The translations under genes and the position numbers were made by a program. A DNA stretch of 64,000 bases from Altibacter lentus (GTDB lineage Bacteria > Bacteroidota > Bacteroidia > Flavobacteriales > Flavobacteriaceae), in the NCBI RefSeq assembly GCF_000746845.1, contig NZ_KN050846.1, positions 1,442,963 to 1,506,962 on the forward strand, written 5' to 3'. Below, one piece after another: positions 17,844-26,935 of this stretch. How positions within the stretch are numbered: the stretch's first letter is position 1; the number at the start of each line of letters is the position of its first letter. A model generated the notes under the pieces. The model was not told where the DNA came from. It ran no database searches and saw only the letters and a list, made by a program, of their open reading frames with translations.

Positions 17844-18365
17844 ATGTACGAAGGAAAGTACCCAAAAAAGAGATATAAGCATACGCTGCGTTTTTTAAAG
17901 GAAGTAATTCCCTCATCTGCCAAGATCTTGGACCTTGGCGTGGAAAATCCTTTTTCAGATATCATGAAACAACAGGGTTATTCGGTAACGAACACCCAAG
18001 GTGAAGATCTGGATACGAATACTTTGGCAGTCCAAAAGGAGGGTTTCGATGTGGTCACAGCTTTTGAGATTTTTGAACATCTGGTTTCTCCATATAATGT
18101 AATCAAGGATATTAAAGCTAAGAAACTGGTTGCTTCCGTACCGCTCACTTTATGGTTTGCTTCGGCTTATAAAAGCAAGACCGATGAACGAGATCGTCAT
18201 TATCATGAATTTGAAGATTGGCAATTTGATTGGTTATTGGAAAAAGCGGGTTGGACCATAAAGAAACGTGAGAAATTTACCAATCCTGTTAAAAAGATCG
18301 GAATCCGGCCTATTCTCCGTCGCTTTACTCCCCGTTATTATTTGGTATATGCAGAAAGAAGGTAA
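17844..18365 (+). CDS. SAM-dependent methyltransferase
   Basis: A 173-residue class I methyltransferase. Motif I is SAKILDLGVENPFSDIM (about residues 25-41), an unusual form lacking the standard GxGxG; a motif resembling the ubiE/methyltransferase type 11 acidic strand follows (FDVVTAFEIFEHLVSPYNVI). The protein is shorter than most free-standing members. It starts 2 bp after the KAS III-like stop codon and 33 bp before the glycosyltransferase gene, so the three are probably cotranscribed. The methyl acceptor is unknown. Confidence 0.85.
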   Translation: MYEGKYPKKRYKHTLRFLKEVIPSSAKILDLGVENPFSDIMKQQGYSVTNTQGEDLDTNTLAVQKEGFDVVTAFEIFEHLVSPYNVIKDIKAKKLVASVPLTLWFASAYKSKTDERDRHYHEFEDWQFDWLLEKAGWTIKKREKFTNPVKKIGIRPILRRFTPRYYLVYAERR

Positions 18366-18398
18366 ATTAATATATTCTTTAATACATATTTTTATCGA

Positions 18399-19247
18399 AT
18401 GAAAATATGTGTGGTCATTCCAGTGTATAATGAAGGGAAGTATCTGGAGCGCTGTCTTAGCTCATTCACAAAACAAACGCATGTTCCCGATAGGGTCGTT
18501 ATCGTCAATGATAATTCAACTGACAATACTCAGCAAATCATAGATTCCTTCTCAAAATCATATCCTTTTATTTCTTCAGTCTATAACACATCTGCTAAAA
18601 ATCATTCCCCGGGAAGCAAAGTAATTCAAGCCTTTAATAAGGGACTCTCCATTCTAGAGGAAGATTATGATCTTATTGGAAAATTTGATGGCGATATTGT
18701 CTTGCCTCCAAACTATTTTGAAGAAATGATACGCCTCTTTTCTTCAGATAACTGTATTGGAATCGCTTCAGGCAATCTCTACATTGAGACGAATCAAGGC
18801 TGGAAATTTGAAAATATATCTGCCAAAACAAAAACACGAGGTCCTATCAAGTTATATCGATCTTCCTGTTTTGAGGCTATTGGCGGGCTCAAAATTTCTA
18901 TTGGCTGGGATACTGTAGACGAACTATTGGCACAATACCATGGCTGGAGTGTAATAACCGAACCTTCCCTTCACGTCAAACACTTAAAACACACGGGAGC
19001 AAATTACAGCGTCGATGCGGCGGTCAAGCAAGGGGTTGCTTTTTACAAAATGCGATATGGATGGACTCTCACCAATATCGCGTCGGCCAAACTGGCTTGG
19101 AAAAAGAAGCGTTTCTCAATTTATGTGGATGCCCTAAAAGGTTATCGCAGAGCAAAGCGAGACAAGCTTGCGTATATAGTTTCAGAAGATGAAGGGGCGT
19201 TTATTAGAGCACTTCGCTGGAAAAATATTAAAAAGAAGGTTTTTTAA
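18399..19247 (+). CDS. family 2 glycosyltransferase
   Basis: A 282-residue GT-A glycosyltransferase. It opens with the GT2 signature CVVIPVYNEGKYLERCLSSF, followed by VIVNDNSTDNT (nucleotide-sugar binding) and the DxD-like FDGDIVLP near residue 105. GWDTVDELLAQYHGW in the second half fits the acceptor ED motif region. There is no membrane anchor. As the third gene of the KAS III - methyltransferase - glycosyltransferase set, it probably transfers a sugar to a lipid or envelope acceptor; donor and acceptor are unknown. Confidence 0.9.
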   Translation: MKICVVIPVYNEGKYLERCLSSFTKQTHVPDRVVIVNDNSTDNTQQIIDSFSKSYPFISSVYNTSAKNHSPGSKVIQAFNKGLSILEEDYDLIGKFDGDIVLPPNYFEEMIRLFSSDNCIGIASGNLYIETNQGWKFENISAKTKTRGPIKLYRSSCFEAIGGLKISIGWDTVDELLAQYHGWSVITEPSLHVKHLKHTGANYSVDAAVKQGVAFYKMRYGWTLTNIASAKLAWKKKRFSIYVDALKGYRRAKRDKLAYIVSEDEGAFIRALRWKNIKKKVF

Positions 19248-19290
19248 TAATATCTAACATTCCCTTAACAGCTGCCCGGTTCTTTCTGCG

Positions 19291-19298
19291 TATTTTTG
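19291..19298 (+). promoter_or_regulatory. promoter -7 element of the alkaline phosphatase gene
   Basis: TATTTTTG matches TANNTTTG and ends 21 bp before the ATG at 19320. Its placement supports that start over the upstream in-frame one. Confidence 0.5.
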
Positions 19299-19319
19299 AA
19301 GTCCTCAAGAATACCAAAC

Positions 19320-20417
19320 ATGAATCATCTTCTATCCCTACTTTGTGCTTTGCTTTTTTTGCTGAAAAGTGCATCGTTCTTTGCACAAATACCCTCCGAT
19401 AATATTAATAATGCAACCACCGGAAAACCACAGAACATCATCCTTCTTATAGGTGATGGTATGGGTTTGAGTCAGGTTTCTGCTGGTTTCTTTTACAGTG
19501 ACCAGCCTTCCAATTTCGAACAATTCCCCGTTGTTGGATTGTTAAAGACCTCTGCTTCCAGCGACCTTATCACCGATTCGGCAGCAAGCGGCACAGCATA
19601 TGCAAGCGGGATCAAAACATACAACGGCGCAATAGGAATGACACAAGATACCTTAGCCGCAAAAACCATTGTGGAACTTGTTTCTGAAAGAGATATGAGC
19701 ACAGGGTTGATCGCAACCTCAAGCATCACACATGCCACGCCGGCCAGTTTTTATGCCCATGTTGCTTCCCGAAGATCTTACGAAGCAATTGCCACGTTCT
19801 TGCCGCAATCTGATGTAGATTTTTTTGCCGGTGGCGGACTTAAATTCTTTTCTGAAAGACAAGATGGGCGAGACCTAATCTCCGAATTGGAACAGCATGG
19901 TTTTGAGCTTAGCACACAATCGCTTCCAAAGCAACCTTCAGAAAAAAAACAAGCGATCCTTCTGGCCAAAGATGCATTGCCTACTATGCTGGAAGGCCGC
20001 GGCGATTTTTTACCAGGAGCGACACAACTTGCACTGAAGCATCTTTCTAAAAACACCAATGGATTCTTCTTAATGGTGGAGGGATCTCAGATCGATTGGG
20101 GCGGACATTCGAACGACGCCGATTATCTGATCGCCGAACAACTGGATTTTGATAAGACCATAGGGGTTGTCTTGGCTTACATAGAAGAAAATCCCGACAC
20201 CTTGTTGATCGTTACTGCCGATCATGAGACCGGTGGGTTTACACTTGCTACAGATACAGGCGATTATAATAAGATCAAACCTTCGTTTTCAACCACAGGT
20301 CATTCTGCCACATTAATTCCAATATTCGCCAAGGGGCCCGGTGCAGGACTTTTTGGCGGCGTGTATGAGAACACCGGTGTTTTTCATAAAATCATGGAAT
20401 TATTGGAAACCCGGTAG
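19320..20417 (+). CDS. secreted alkaline phosphatase
   Basis: A 365-residue metal-dependent phosphomonoesterase of the PhoA superfamily. A signal peptide (MNHLLSLLCALLFLLKSASF, then FAQ) leads to a periplasmic enzyme. Metal and catalytic motifs are all visible: LLIGDGMGLSQV, nucleophile Ser in ITDSAASGTAYASG, EGSQIDWGGHSNDA, VTADHETGGF and TTGHSATLIP. It lacks the Arg-based long insert typical of E. coli PhoA and is shorter, as common in Bacteroidota. I chose the ATG at 19320, which starts the signal peptide, over 19296. It probably scavenges phosphate from organic esters. Confidence 0.92.
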   Translation: MNHLLSLLCALLFLLKSASFFAQIPSDNINNATTGKPQNIILLIGDGMGLSQVSAGFFYSDQPSNFEQFPVVGLLKTSASSDLITDSAASGTAYASGIKTYNGAIGMTQDTLAAKTIVELVSERDMSTGLIATSSITHATPASFYAHVASRRSYEAIATFLPQSDVDFFAGGGLKFFSERQDGRDLISELEQHGFELSTQSLPKQPSEKKQAILLAKDALPTMLEGRGDFLPGATQLALKHLSKNTNGFFLMVEGSQIDWGGHSNDADYLIAEQLDFDKTIGVVLAYIEENPDTLLIVTADHETGGFTLATDTGDYNKIKPSFSTTGHSATLIPIFAKGPGAGLFGGVYENTGVFHKIMELLETR

Positions 20418-20450
20418 TTTCCTCTTCGTACTTATAGATCAACAGTCGGT

Positions 20451-20458
20451 TAATTTTG
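20451..20458 (+). promoter_or_regulatory. promoter -7 element upstream of the MlaE-type gene
   Basis: TAATTTTG matches TANNTTTG. It lies 110 bp before the permease ATG, so the transcript would have a long leader; the match could be chance. Confidence 0.35.
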
Positions 20459-20568
20459 TTACTTTAGCAGAACTAACTTTTAAATATTTTACACTCCCAA
20501 AATCAACCCATTGTTCATGACCCATTTGATGATCCAATCTCCTAATCACTTAAAAAGTTAAGTTGCCA

Positions 20569-21306
20569 ATGAAACAACTTAAAGACATCGGCTCCTACTT
20601 TTTAATGCTTAAAAAGGTGTTCAGCAGTTTCACCAAGGGCTCTGTATTGCGTGAGCTTATCTTTAAAGAGATAGACGATCTGGTAATTGGTTCTATGGGA
20701 ATTGTGGCGTTTATCTCATTTTTTGTGGGAGGAGTGATTGCCATACAAACGGCATTGAACCTGGATAATCCCTTGATCCCAAAATCCTTGATCGGGTTTG
20801 CCACAAGACAATCGGTCGTTTTGGAGTTTGCCCCTACTTTTATTTCTATCATCATGGCGGGGAAAGTAGGATCTTTTATCACTTCAAGTATTGGTTCGAT
20901 GCGTGTTACCGAACAGATCGATGCGTTAGAAGTAATGGGTATCAATTCTCTCAATTATTTGGTCTTTCCAAAGATCGTTGCGCTCATGCTGTATCCGTTC
21001 GTAATAGCGATCGCCATGTTTCTGGGCATCATGGGCGGTTATGTAGCGGGTGTCTACGGCGGATTTACCTCTTCCCCGGAGTTTGTTGCAGGATTGCAGG
21101 ATTCCTTCGATCCATTTCATCTTACCTATGCCTTCGTGAAAACCTTTGTATTTGCATTTATTCTGGCCACGGTTCCTTCCTGGCAGGGATATTACATGAA
21201 AGGTGGCGCCTTAGAGGTTGGAAAGGCAAGTACCAATTCGTTTGTTTGGACTAGTGTGTTGATCATATTATCAAATTATATAGTGACCCAATTACTCCTT
21301 AGCTAA
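20569..21306 (+). CDS. MlaE-type ABC transporter permease
   Basis: A 245-residue inner-membrane permease of the MlaE family (lipid transport between the membranes). It has about five membrane segments; the family signatures are FFVGGVIAIQTALNL, RQSVVLEFAPTFISIIMAGK and GSMRVTEQIDALEVMGINSL. I chose the ATG at 20569, giving MKQLKDIGSYF; an upstream TTG is unlikely. It overlaps the ATPase gene by one base (TAATG), so the two are translationally coupled. No MlaD-type substrate-binding gene follows, so that partner must lie elsewhere. Confidence 0.93.
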   Translation: MKQLKDIGSYFLMLKKVFSSFTKGSVLRELIFKEIDDLVIGSMGIVAFISFFVGGVIAIQTALNLDNPLIPKSLIGFATRQSVVLEFAPTFISIIMAGKVGSFITSSIGSMRVTEQIDALEVMGINSLNYLVFPKIVALMLYPFVIAIAMFLGIMGGYVAGVYGGFTSSPEFVAGLQDSFDPFHLTYAFVKTFVFAFILATVPSWQGYYMKGGALEVGKASTNSFVWTSVLIILSNYIVTQLLLS

Positions 21307-22070
21307 TGATTAAAGTTGAAAATGTACATAAGCGATTTGGCGAAGAAGAGATCCTTAAGGGTATTTCTACTGTCTTCCACAAAGGCAAGACCAACCTTAT
21401 CATTGGCCAGAGCGGTAGCGGAAAAACCGTAATGCTTAAATGCTTATTAGGGCTTTTTAAACCTGAAGAAGGTTTTATTTATTACGAAGATAAAGCAATA
21501 CAGCACATGAACGACGAGGAGCAACGAGCGCTTCGGGAAGAGATAGGGATGTTGTTTCAAGGAGGAGCCCTTTTCGATTCTATGACCATAGAAGAGAATG
21601 TTATGTTCCCCCTCCGAATGTTCACCAAACAGAAAAAAAGTGAGATGTTGCACCGGGTCAATGAGGTCTTAGCTCGTGTAAACCTTGAAAATGTGAATAA
21701 AAAATTCCCGGCGGAGATCTCCGGGGGTATGCAAAAGCGGGTTTCGATCGCCCGGGCTATTGTAAATAAGCCTAAATACCTTTTTTGTGACGAACCAAAT
21801 TCGGGTCTAGACCCCAAAACAGCAACGGTAATCGATAATTTGATCCAAGAGATCACACACGAATATAACATTACGACTGTCGTTGTATCTCACGATATGA
21901 ATTCGGTTATGGAAATTGGGGAAAACATTGTCCTTCTGAAAAACGGACAACTGGTGTGGCAGGGTACAAATGAAGATATCTTTAAAACTGACAACGAAGA
22001 TGTCACAGATTTTGTCTATTCTTCAGATTTATTCCGAAAAATACGAGAAATTCAGAATAAAGAGAATTAA
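21306..22070 (+). CDS. MlaF-type ABC transporter ATP-binding protein
   Basis: A 254-residue ABC ATPase. Walker A is IGQSGSGKTV, the signature ISGGMQKRVSIARAI, Walker B KYLFCDEPNSGLD and the switch VVVSHDMNSV. The signature form SGGMQKR and the NSGLDPKTATVID segment are typical of MlaF-like ATPases of lipid transporters. It starts on the last base of the permease stop codon and powers that permease. The gene ends the two-gene operon. Confidence 0.95.
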   Translation: MIKVENVHKRFGEEEILKGISTVFHKGKTNLIIGQSGSGKTVMLKCLLGLFKPEEGFIYYEDKAIQHMNDEEQRALREEIGMLFQGGALFDSMTIEENVMFPLRMFTKQKKSEMLHRVNEVLARVNLENVNKKFPAEISGGMQKRVSIARAIVNKPKYLFCDEPNSGLDPKTATVIDNLIQEITHEYNITTVVVSHDMNSVMEIGENIVLLKNGQLVWQGTNEDIFKTDNEDVTDFVYSSDLFRKIREIQNKEN

Positions 22071-22082
22071 TTTTTTAGTCTG

Positions 22083-22090
22083 TAACTTTG
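22083..22090 (+). promoter_or_regulatory. promoter -7 element of the T9SS cargo gene
   Basis: TAACTTTG matches TANNTTTG and lies about 50 bp before the ATG at 22142. No clear -33 TTTG is at the expected distance. Confidence 0.5.
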
Positions 22091-22141
22091 TATTTATCAA
22101 ATATTTTAACTTATTTTTAGCGTCATTAAAATTAATCTACT

Positions 22142-23755
22142 ATGAAAAACCCTTTACTTTTCTGCACATTTCTTTTGTGTAGTGCGTCCCTAATGGCGCA
22201 GGTTTCTTTTACCAATCAAAATAGTGCTATTGGTTCTTACCCTGATTATTCTGAAGTAGGCGTGGACATGAACGGTGACTACCTCGATGATTATGTTCGT
22301 GTTAGCGATAACGGAATTGGAATTGATTACCAGCAACCTGATGGCAGCTTTATATCTACATTTATCACCATGCCCATTGCAAATGTTCCCAACTGGAGCG
22401 TTGCAGCAGCCGATATCGACGGAAACGGTTACAACGATCTTCTGTTAGGAAACGGACAACGAGTTTCCTTTTTATTTGCAAATTCTGATGGAACCGCTTA
22501 TACCGAAGATGCAAGACCTGAATTCATTTTTTCACAGCGTTCCACATTCTCCGATATAGATAACGACGGAGACATAGATGCTTTTGTTTGTCATGATATT
22601 GACGAAAGCCATCCTTATAGAAACGACGGCGGACAAACTATGACATTGGATCAAGACTTTTTTCTAACCTTAGACAGACCCGGGAACTATGCCGCTATCT
22701 GGGTGGATTATGATAACGACGGTGATCAAGACATGTATCTCACCAAGTGTCGCGGGGGTGCTTCTCCGGGCGACCCTAACAGAGATAACGCCATGTACAC
22801 CAACAATGGGGACGGCACATTCACAGAGAACGGGCAGGATATTAATATGCGCGATAATGCACAGTCGTGGGCAACGGTATTTGAGGACTTCGACAATGAC
22901 GGTGACTTCGATGCATTTATAGTAAATCATGATTTCCAGAACCGTTTTATGCTTAACGACGGCACCGGGGTGTTCACAGATATTATCGCCACAACCAATA
23001 TCAATGCAAACGATTTAGGCGCATGGGAGAACCAGTCGGGTGATTTTAACAACGACGGGTTTGTCGATATTTTTTCTGAACTATCAAGAGAACTGTACTT
23101 GAACAACGGTAATTTAACCTTTACAGGTGTTGATCTTCCTTTTGACGAAGGCGCCATAGGCGACTTCAACAACGACGGATTCTTAGATGTTGCCAATGAT
23201 GGTGATCTATGGATCAATAACGGGAACTCGAATAACTGGATCAAAGTTGCTCTGGAAGGTGTTGCAAGTAATTTGAATGGTATTGGTGCCCGTATCGAGA
23301 TCTATGGAGACTGGGGAATGCAAATACGTGAGATCCGTTCGGGACAAGGCTTTAGTCACATGAACTCATTAATGGGACACTTCGGGATCGGGACCAGCAC
23401 GACCATCGATCAGATCGTAATTCATTGGCCTTCCGGAACTGTGGATGCCATCGATAATCCAAACATCAATGAAACGTTGATCGTTGTAGAAGGAAGTAAT
23501 CCGTTGGCCGTAACAGACTTTGAGATCGAAGGAATACGCGTTTTCCCGAATCCAACCAGTGATATTCTTAATTTCTCACTTAAGGGGCTGGAGAACACGC
23601 CTGTTAGTATTGTAGACATTACCGGAAAAGTGGTTAACCAAACTACGATAAGCACCGGAAACAGTATTAGTGTCGCTGCTCTTAAAACCGGCGTATACTT
23701 TGCCAAGTTTGAAGTAGAAAATCAGGCTGTAAGCTATAAGTTCATTAAACGATAG
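22142..23755 (+). CDS. FG-GAP/VCBS repeat protein with ASPIC/UnbV and T9SS sorting domains
   Basis: A 537-residue secreted protein. After a signal peptide (MKNPLLFCTFLLCSASLMAQ) come FG-GAP/VCBS beta-propeller repeats with Ca-binding Asp-rich loops (DIDNDGDIDAF, DYDNDGDQDMY, DFDNDGDFDAF, DFNNDGFVDIF, DFNNDGFLDV). An ASPIC/UnbV-like domain follows (IREIRSGQGFSHMNSLMGHF, IDQIVIHWPSGTVD). The last 75 residues are a type A sorting domain (VFPNPTSDILNFSLKG to AVSYKFIKR), the signal for export by the type IX system; PorU and PorV of that system are encoded 8-14 kb away. Its ligand is unknown. A strong terminator follows. Confidence 0.93.
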   Translation: MKNPLLFCTFLLCSASLMAQVSFTNQNSAIGSYPDYSEVGVDMNGDYLDDYVRVSDNGIGIDYQQPDGSFISTFITMPIANVPNWSVAAADIDGNGYNDLLLGNGQRVSFLFANSDGTAYTEDARPEFIFSQRSTFSDIDNDGDIDAFVCHDIDESHPYRNDGGQTMTLDQDFFLTLDRPGNYAAIWVDYDNDGDQDMYLTKCRGGASPGDPNRDNAMYTNNGDGTFTENGQDINMRDNAQSWATVFEDFDNDGDFDAFIVNHDFQNRFMLNDGTGVFTDIIATTNINANDLGAWENQSGDFNNDGFVDIFSELSRELYLNNGNLTFTGVDLPFDEGAIGDFNNDGFLDVANDGDLWINNGNSNNWIKVALEGVASNLNGIGARIEIYGDWGMQIREIRSGQGFSHMNSLMGHFGIGTSTTIDQIVIHWPSGTVDAIDNPNINETLIVVEGSNPLAVTDFEIEGIRVFPNPTSDILNFSLKGLENTPVSIVDITGKVVNQTTISTGNSISVAALKTGVYFAKFEVENQAVSYKFIKR

Positions 23756-23780
23756 GAATACTTCATTCATTCAAAATATA

Positions 23781-23811
23781 AAAAAGGCACTCGATCGAGT
23801 GCCTTTTTTAT
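23781..23811 (+). terminator. intrinsic terminator
   Basis: A perfect 18-base palindrome (GGCACTCGA/TCGAGTGCC) preceded by A-run and followed by a T-run. It ends the T9SS cargo transcript and, being symmetrical, can also stop the convergent DUF389 operon. Confidence 0.9.
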
Positions 23812-25248
23812 TTAAGGGTATTCCGCAACACTTATAGTGTCCAGCTTCATTTTAAACTTAAGCCAAGTCTCAAGCCGTTTCATTTGTTCACGTCGTGACC
23901 TGCTGGAAACACCGTTCTTCCATTTAACATTGATTACAGGTAGTGTATCGGTCTTTTTAAAATTGGTTGTAATCTTGTTAGAATAACTGAAGGTCTCGAT
24001 ATCCTGATAATTGATCTTCACTTCTTCGCTCAATTCCTGAAATGGAACATTCTTGATCTTCAAATTAGCGATCTCATTCTCCAGGAACGAGATACGATCA
24101 TCCTTGTCTCTAATTACCTGTTCATTCTTTACGTAAAGATCTTCCAGTATCCCTGCTTTTACTTCCCCTGAAAGCTTTTCAGCAAAAGCACCACTTTGAT
24201 CAGTTCCCTGAAAGATACGAAGGTTCACATCGCTTAATTGCTCGGTTTCTTTTAAGGTTGCATTCCACTCGTTGATCTTGGTCTGTGGAACAGGCTGACC
24301 AATAAGGTATACATCGATGGTTTGAGTTTCGAAATCTTGTGTGGCTTTTACGATCTCTGCCCCGTCATAGGTAATCGTTTCTTTTACAAACTCTTTCGCC
24401 CTGTTTTCGTACACTTGGACCTTTAGTAGATTCAAGAACAAAATAATACTGGGAACCATCACCACCAAGGCAATAAGTGATGCTACTTGAGCGATTCGTT
24501 TTCTGCGTTTTGAATTGGCATAGCGAACCAATGGAAAACGCAGTAGTTTAGAAACTATAAAAGTGGAAAGTGCTATAAAAGTAGCATTGATCGAAAACAG
24601 ATACAGGGCACCACCGGCGTATTGCAAGTTCCCAATGGCCAGTCCGTATCCCACCGTACATAAAGGCGGCATAAGCGCTGTGGCGATAGCCACACCAAAG
24701 ATCACACTCGCAATGGTCCCGCTTTTCGTTTTTGCGACTATCAAGGCCAATCCGCCAAAGATCGCTACCAGTACGTCTAGGATGGTCGGGTAGGTACGCG
24801 CCAGTAGTTCGGGGGTCTCTTCGGTAAGTGGTGACAGCTTAAAATATAAAAAGGCAGTCAATACACTAAGAAACACCATGACACCTAAATTAATGAGCGA
24901 ACGTTTCAAAGTCTCTACGTCGTTGATCGCCACTGAAAGTCCCACACCCACAATTGGACCCATCAACGGGGATATTAACATGGCACCGATCACCACAGCC
25001 GCACTACTTACGTTAAGCCCGATCGAAGCGACGAAGATGGAAAATATAAGGATCCATGCCGTATGTCCTTTAAAGGAAATGTCCTTTTTAACTGCCTCGA
25101 TGGTCGCATCACGATCTGTATCTCCCCGAATGTCTAGCAACTCTCTCAGAAACTTCTTGATCCCTTCCCAGGTCGTTAATTTTACATTATCGAACTGCTC
25201 GTCGTTGGGCGTTACTTTTATGTCATTATTATTTTCTGAAGTATTCAT
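23812..25248 (-). CDS. DUF389 (TIGR00341-type) membrane protein
   Basis: A 478-residue protein. About residues 50-290 hold six or so membrane segments with the DUF389 core AAVVIGAMLISPLMGPIVGV and ATALMPPLCTVGYGLAIGN. A long soluble C-terminal region follows with a coiled-coil-like stretch (VKNEQVIRDKDDRISFLENE). Family members are of unknown function. It is the last gene of the operon SDR - SprT-like - manC - DUF389, starting 3 bp after the manC stop. Confidence 0.9.
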   Translation of the reverse strand: MNTSENNNDIKVTPNDEQFDNVKLTTWEGIKKFLRELLDIRGDTDRDATIEAVKKDISFKGHTAWILIFSIFVASIGLNVSSAAVVIGAMLISPLMGPIVGVGLSVAINDVETLKRSLINLGVMVFLSVLTAFLYFKLSPLTEETPELLARTYPTILDVLVAIFGGLALIVAKTKSGTIASVIFGVAIATALMPPLCTVGYGLAIGNLQYAGGALYLFSINATFIALSTFIVSKLLRFPLVRYANSKRRKRIAQVASLIALVVMVPSIILFLNLLKVQVYENRAKEFVKETITYDGAEIVKATQDFETQTIDVYLIGQPVPQTKINEWNATLKETEQLSDVNLRIFQGTDQSGAFAEKLSGEVKAGILEDLYVKNEQVIRDKDDRISFLENEIANLKIKNVPFQELSEEVKINYQDIETFSYSNKITTNFKKTDTLPVINVKWKNGVSSRSRREQMKRLETWLKFKMKLDTISVAEYP

Positions 25249-25251
25249 AAA

Positions 25252-26331
25252 TTACGTGTATGTTTCACCAAACTTTTGCGCGACTTCCTGAAGCAAGGCC
25301 TTGATGTCTTGTTCCTTTTTCTTCGGAAAGATAAGCAACACTTCGTCCTTATCCACAATAATATAATCACTAATACCATCCACTACCACTAATTTTTCTG
25401 AAGCAGAATAGATCATATTTCCATTCGTATTCTTAAGGTGTGGGATAGCGCGTACTACAGCATTCTCTGTACTTTCAGTAGTCATTTTATCGTACAGGGC
25501 TCCCCAAGTACCCAGATCATTCCAATCAAAGCTAGCCGCTTTTACAAATACATTCGTTGCATTTTCCATAATACCGTAATCGATCGAAATATTATCGGCA
25601 TTGGCATACTTCGCTGCAATAAAAGACGACTCGGCCTCTGTATTAAGGGACGAGATGCCTTCAGCAAAAAGAGCATGCATTTTGGGCATGTGCTGTTCAA
25701 AAGATTTAACGATACTTTTAACGCTCCATAAAAAGATTCCGGCATTCCATAAAAAATTTCCGTCTGCAATAAATTGCTTTGCCGTTTCATAATCCGGCTT
25801 TTCCCGAAACTGCTTTACTTCTTTAATAGGGCTTGCTGCTTTTTCTACACTTTCAATATATCCATATCCGGTATTGGGAAAAGTAGGCTGTATGCCTAAA
25901 GTAAGCAATATATCCTGACGTTGACAGGCGTCAAAGCCCATTTGCACATCCTCAATAAAGGCAGCTTCATCTTCTATCCAATGGTCACTGGGAGCAACCA
26001 ACATGAGCGCATCCGGATTCTCCTTTTGGATCTTTAAGGCCGATAACAAAATGCAAGGTGCTGTGTTTCGCATTGCCGGCTCAAGGACGACCTGCGAGGC
26101 ATTGATCTCCGGTAATTGTTCGAGTGTAAGATCTAAGTATCGTTCGTTGGTAAGTACATAGATGTTTTGAGACGGAATGAGGCGATTCAATCGAGAAAAG
26201 GTCTTTTGCAACAGACTTTGCCCCGTTCCTAACATATCGTGAAATTGTTTGGGAAATGCAGTAGTGCTCACCGGCCAGAACCGTGAGCCTATTCCTCCGG
26301 CCATGATCACGGCATAATAATTTGTATTCAT
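25252..26331 (-). CDS. manC: mannose-1-phosphate guanylyltransferase
   Basis: A 359-residue nucleotidyltransferase that makes GDP-mannose from GTP and mannose 1-phosphate for surface polysaccharides. The N-terminus AVIMAGGIGSRFWPVSTTAF followed by PKQF is the nucleotide-binding signature; FREKPDYETAKQFI and FLWNAGIFLW are the sugar-binding strands. It lacks the C-terminal cupin (phosphomannose isomerase) domain of long ManC proteins. MNTNYYAVIMAGG (start 26331) is the natural N-terminus; the longer frame would overlap the SprT-like gene. It begins 4 bp after that gene. Confidence 0.95.
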   Translation of the reverse strand: MNTNYYAVIMAGGIGSRFWPVSTTAFPKQFHDMLGTGQSLLQKTFSRLNRLIPSQNIYVLTNERYLDLTLEQLPEINASQVVLEPAMRNTAPCILLSALKIQKENPDALMLVAPSDHWIEDEAAFIEDVQMGFDACQRQDILLTLGIQPTFPNTGYGYIESVEKAASPIKEVKQFREKPDYETAKQFIADGNFLWNAGIFLWSVKSIVKSFEQHMPKMHALFAEGISSLNTEAESSFIAAKYANADNISIDYGIMENATNVFVKAASFDWNDLGTWGALYDKMTTESTENAVVRAIPHLKNTNGNMIYSASEKLVVVDGISDYIIVDKDEVLLIFPKKKEQDIKALLQEVAQKFGETYT

Positions 26332-26335
26332 TCTT

Positions 26336-26932
26336 TTATTGTATAAATTCAACTTCGGCATTAGGGTTAAACAAATACACACGCCCCGTAGCTACTTCCA
26401 GACATTCGTATCGTTTCACTCTTTTATTACCGCGTTTAAATACCTTTCCATTATGTAACCTAAAAAGTCCGTTTGGAGGTATTTCAAAGATATAGTTTTT
26501 ATCGTTGGCAGGGTCGTATTGTTTTAAAGCCAAGGCCAACGTAGCATCCGTATCGCTCGTGGCTTTCGGGTTCTTAAAATGAAGTGCTAACAGGGGTAAT
26601 AATTGTTGTGGGAAAATTTCAGGTCTTAAAAATGGCAGCATGAGCTGTTGGAAGGTAAATTTCCATTCTTTTCCATGGGGCTTGATCCTTCGACCATATT
26701 TTTGAAAAGCCACCAAATGTGCGATCTCGTGGACAAGCGTGATCAAGAAACGATATTTATTGAGGTTCGCGTTTACCGTAATTTGATGATGGCCATTGGG
26801 CAACTTCCTGTAATCCCCGTGCCGCGTTACTCGTTCGTTCACAATCTTTAAATGCACATTGTTAACTTTAATCAGTTCAAATACGGGTTGAACAGCAATT
26901 TCCGGCAGATATGTGCTAAGAATTTTGGTCAT
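26336..26932 (-). CDS. SprT-like zinc metallopeptidase domain protein
   Basis: A 198-residue protein with a SprT-like domain. HEIAH (in LVHEIAHLVAFQKYG, about residues 87-91) is the zinc site and PHGKEWKFTFQQL the conserved continuation. The C-terminal part YIFEIPPNGLFRLHNGKVFK, then RVKRYECLEV, lacks clear zinc-ribbon cysteines. Substrates are unknown; relatives such as Spartan digest DNA-protein crosslinks, but this bacterial branch is not well defined. It sits 3 bp after the SDR gene and 4 bp before manC. Confidence 0.88.
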   Translation of the reverse strand: MTKILSTYLPEIAVQPVFELIKVNNVHLKIVNERVTRHGDYRKLPNGHHQITVNANLNKYRFLITLVHEIAHLVAFQKYGRRIKPHGKEWKFTFQQLMLPFLRPEIFPQQLLPLLALHFKNPKATSDTDATLALALKQYDPANDKNYIFEIPPNGLFRLHNGKVFKRGNKRVKRYECLEVATGRVYLFNPNAEVEFIQ

Positions 26933-26935
26933 TCA

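Noticed and set aside
16783-19247. Aryl polyene or flexirubin-type biosynthetic cluster
   Set aside because: Only one condensing enzyme is present and there is no acyl carrier protein, ketoreductase or dehydratase nearby.
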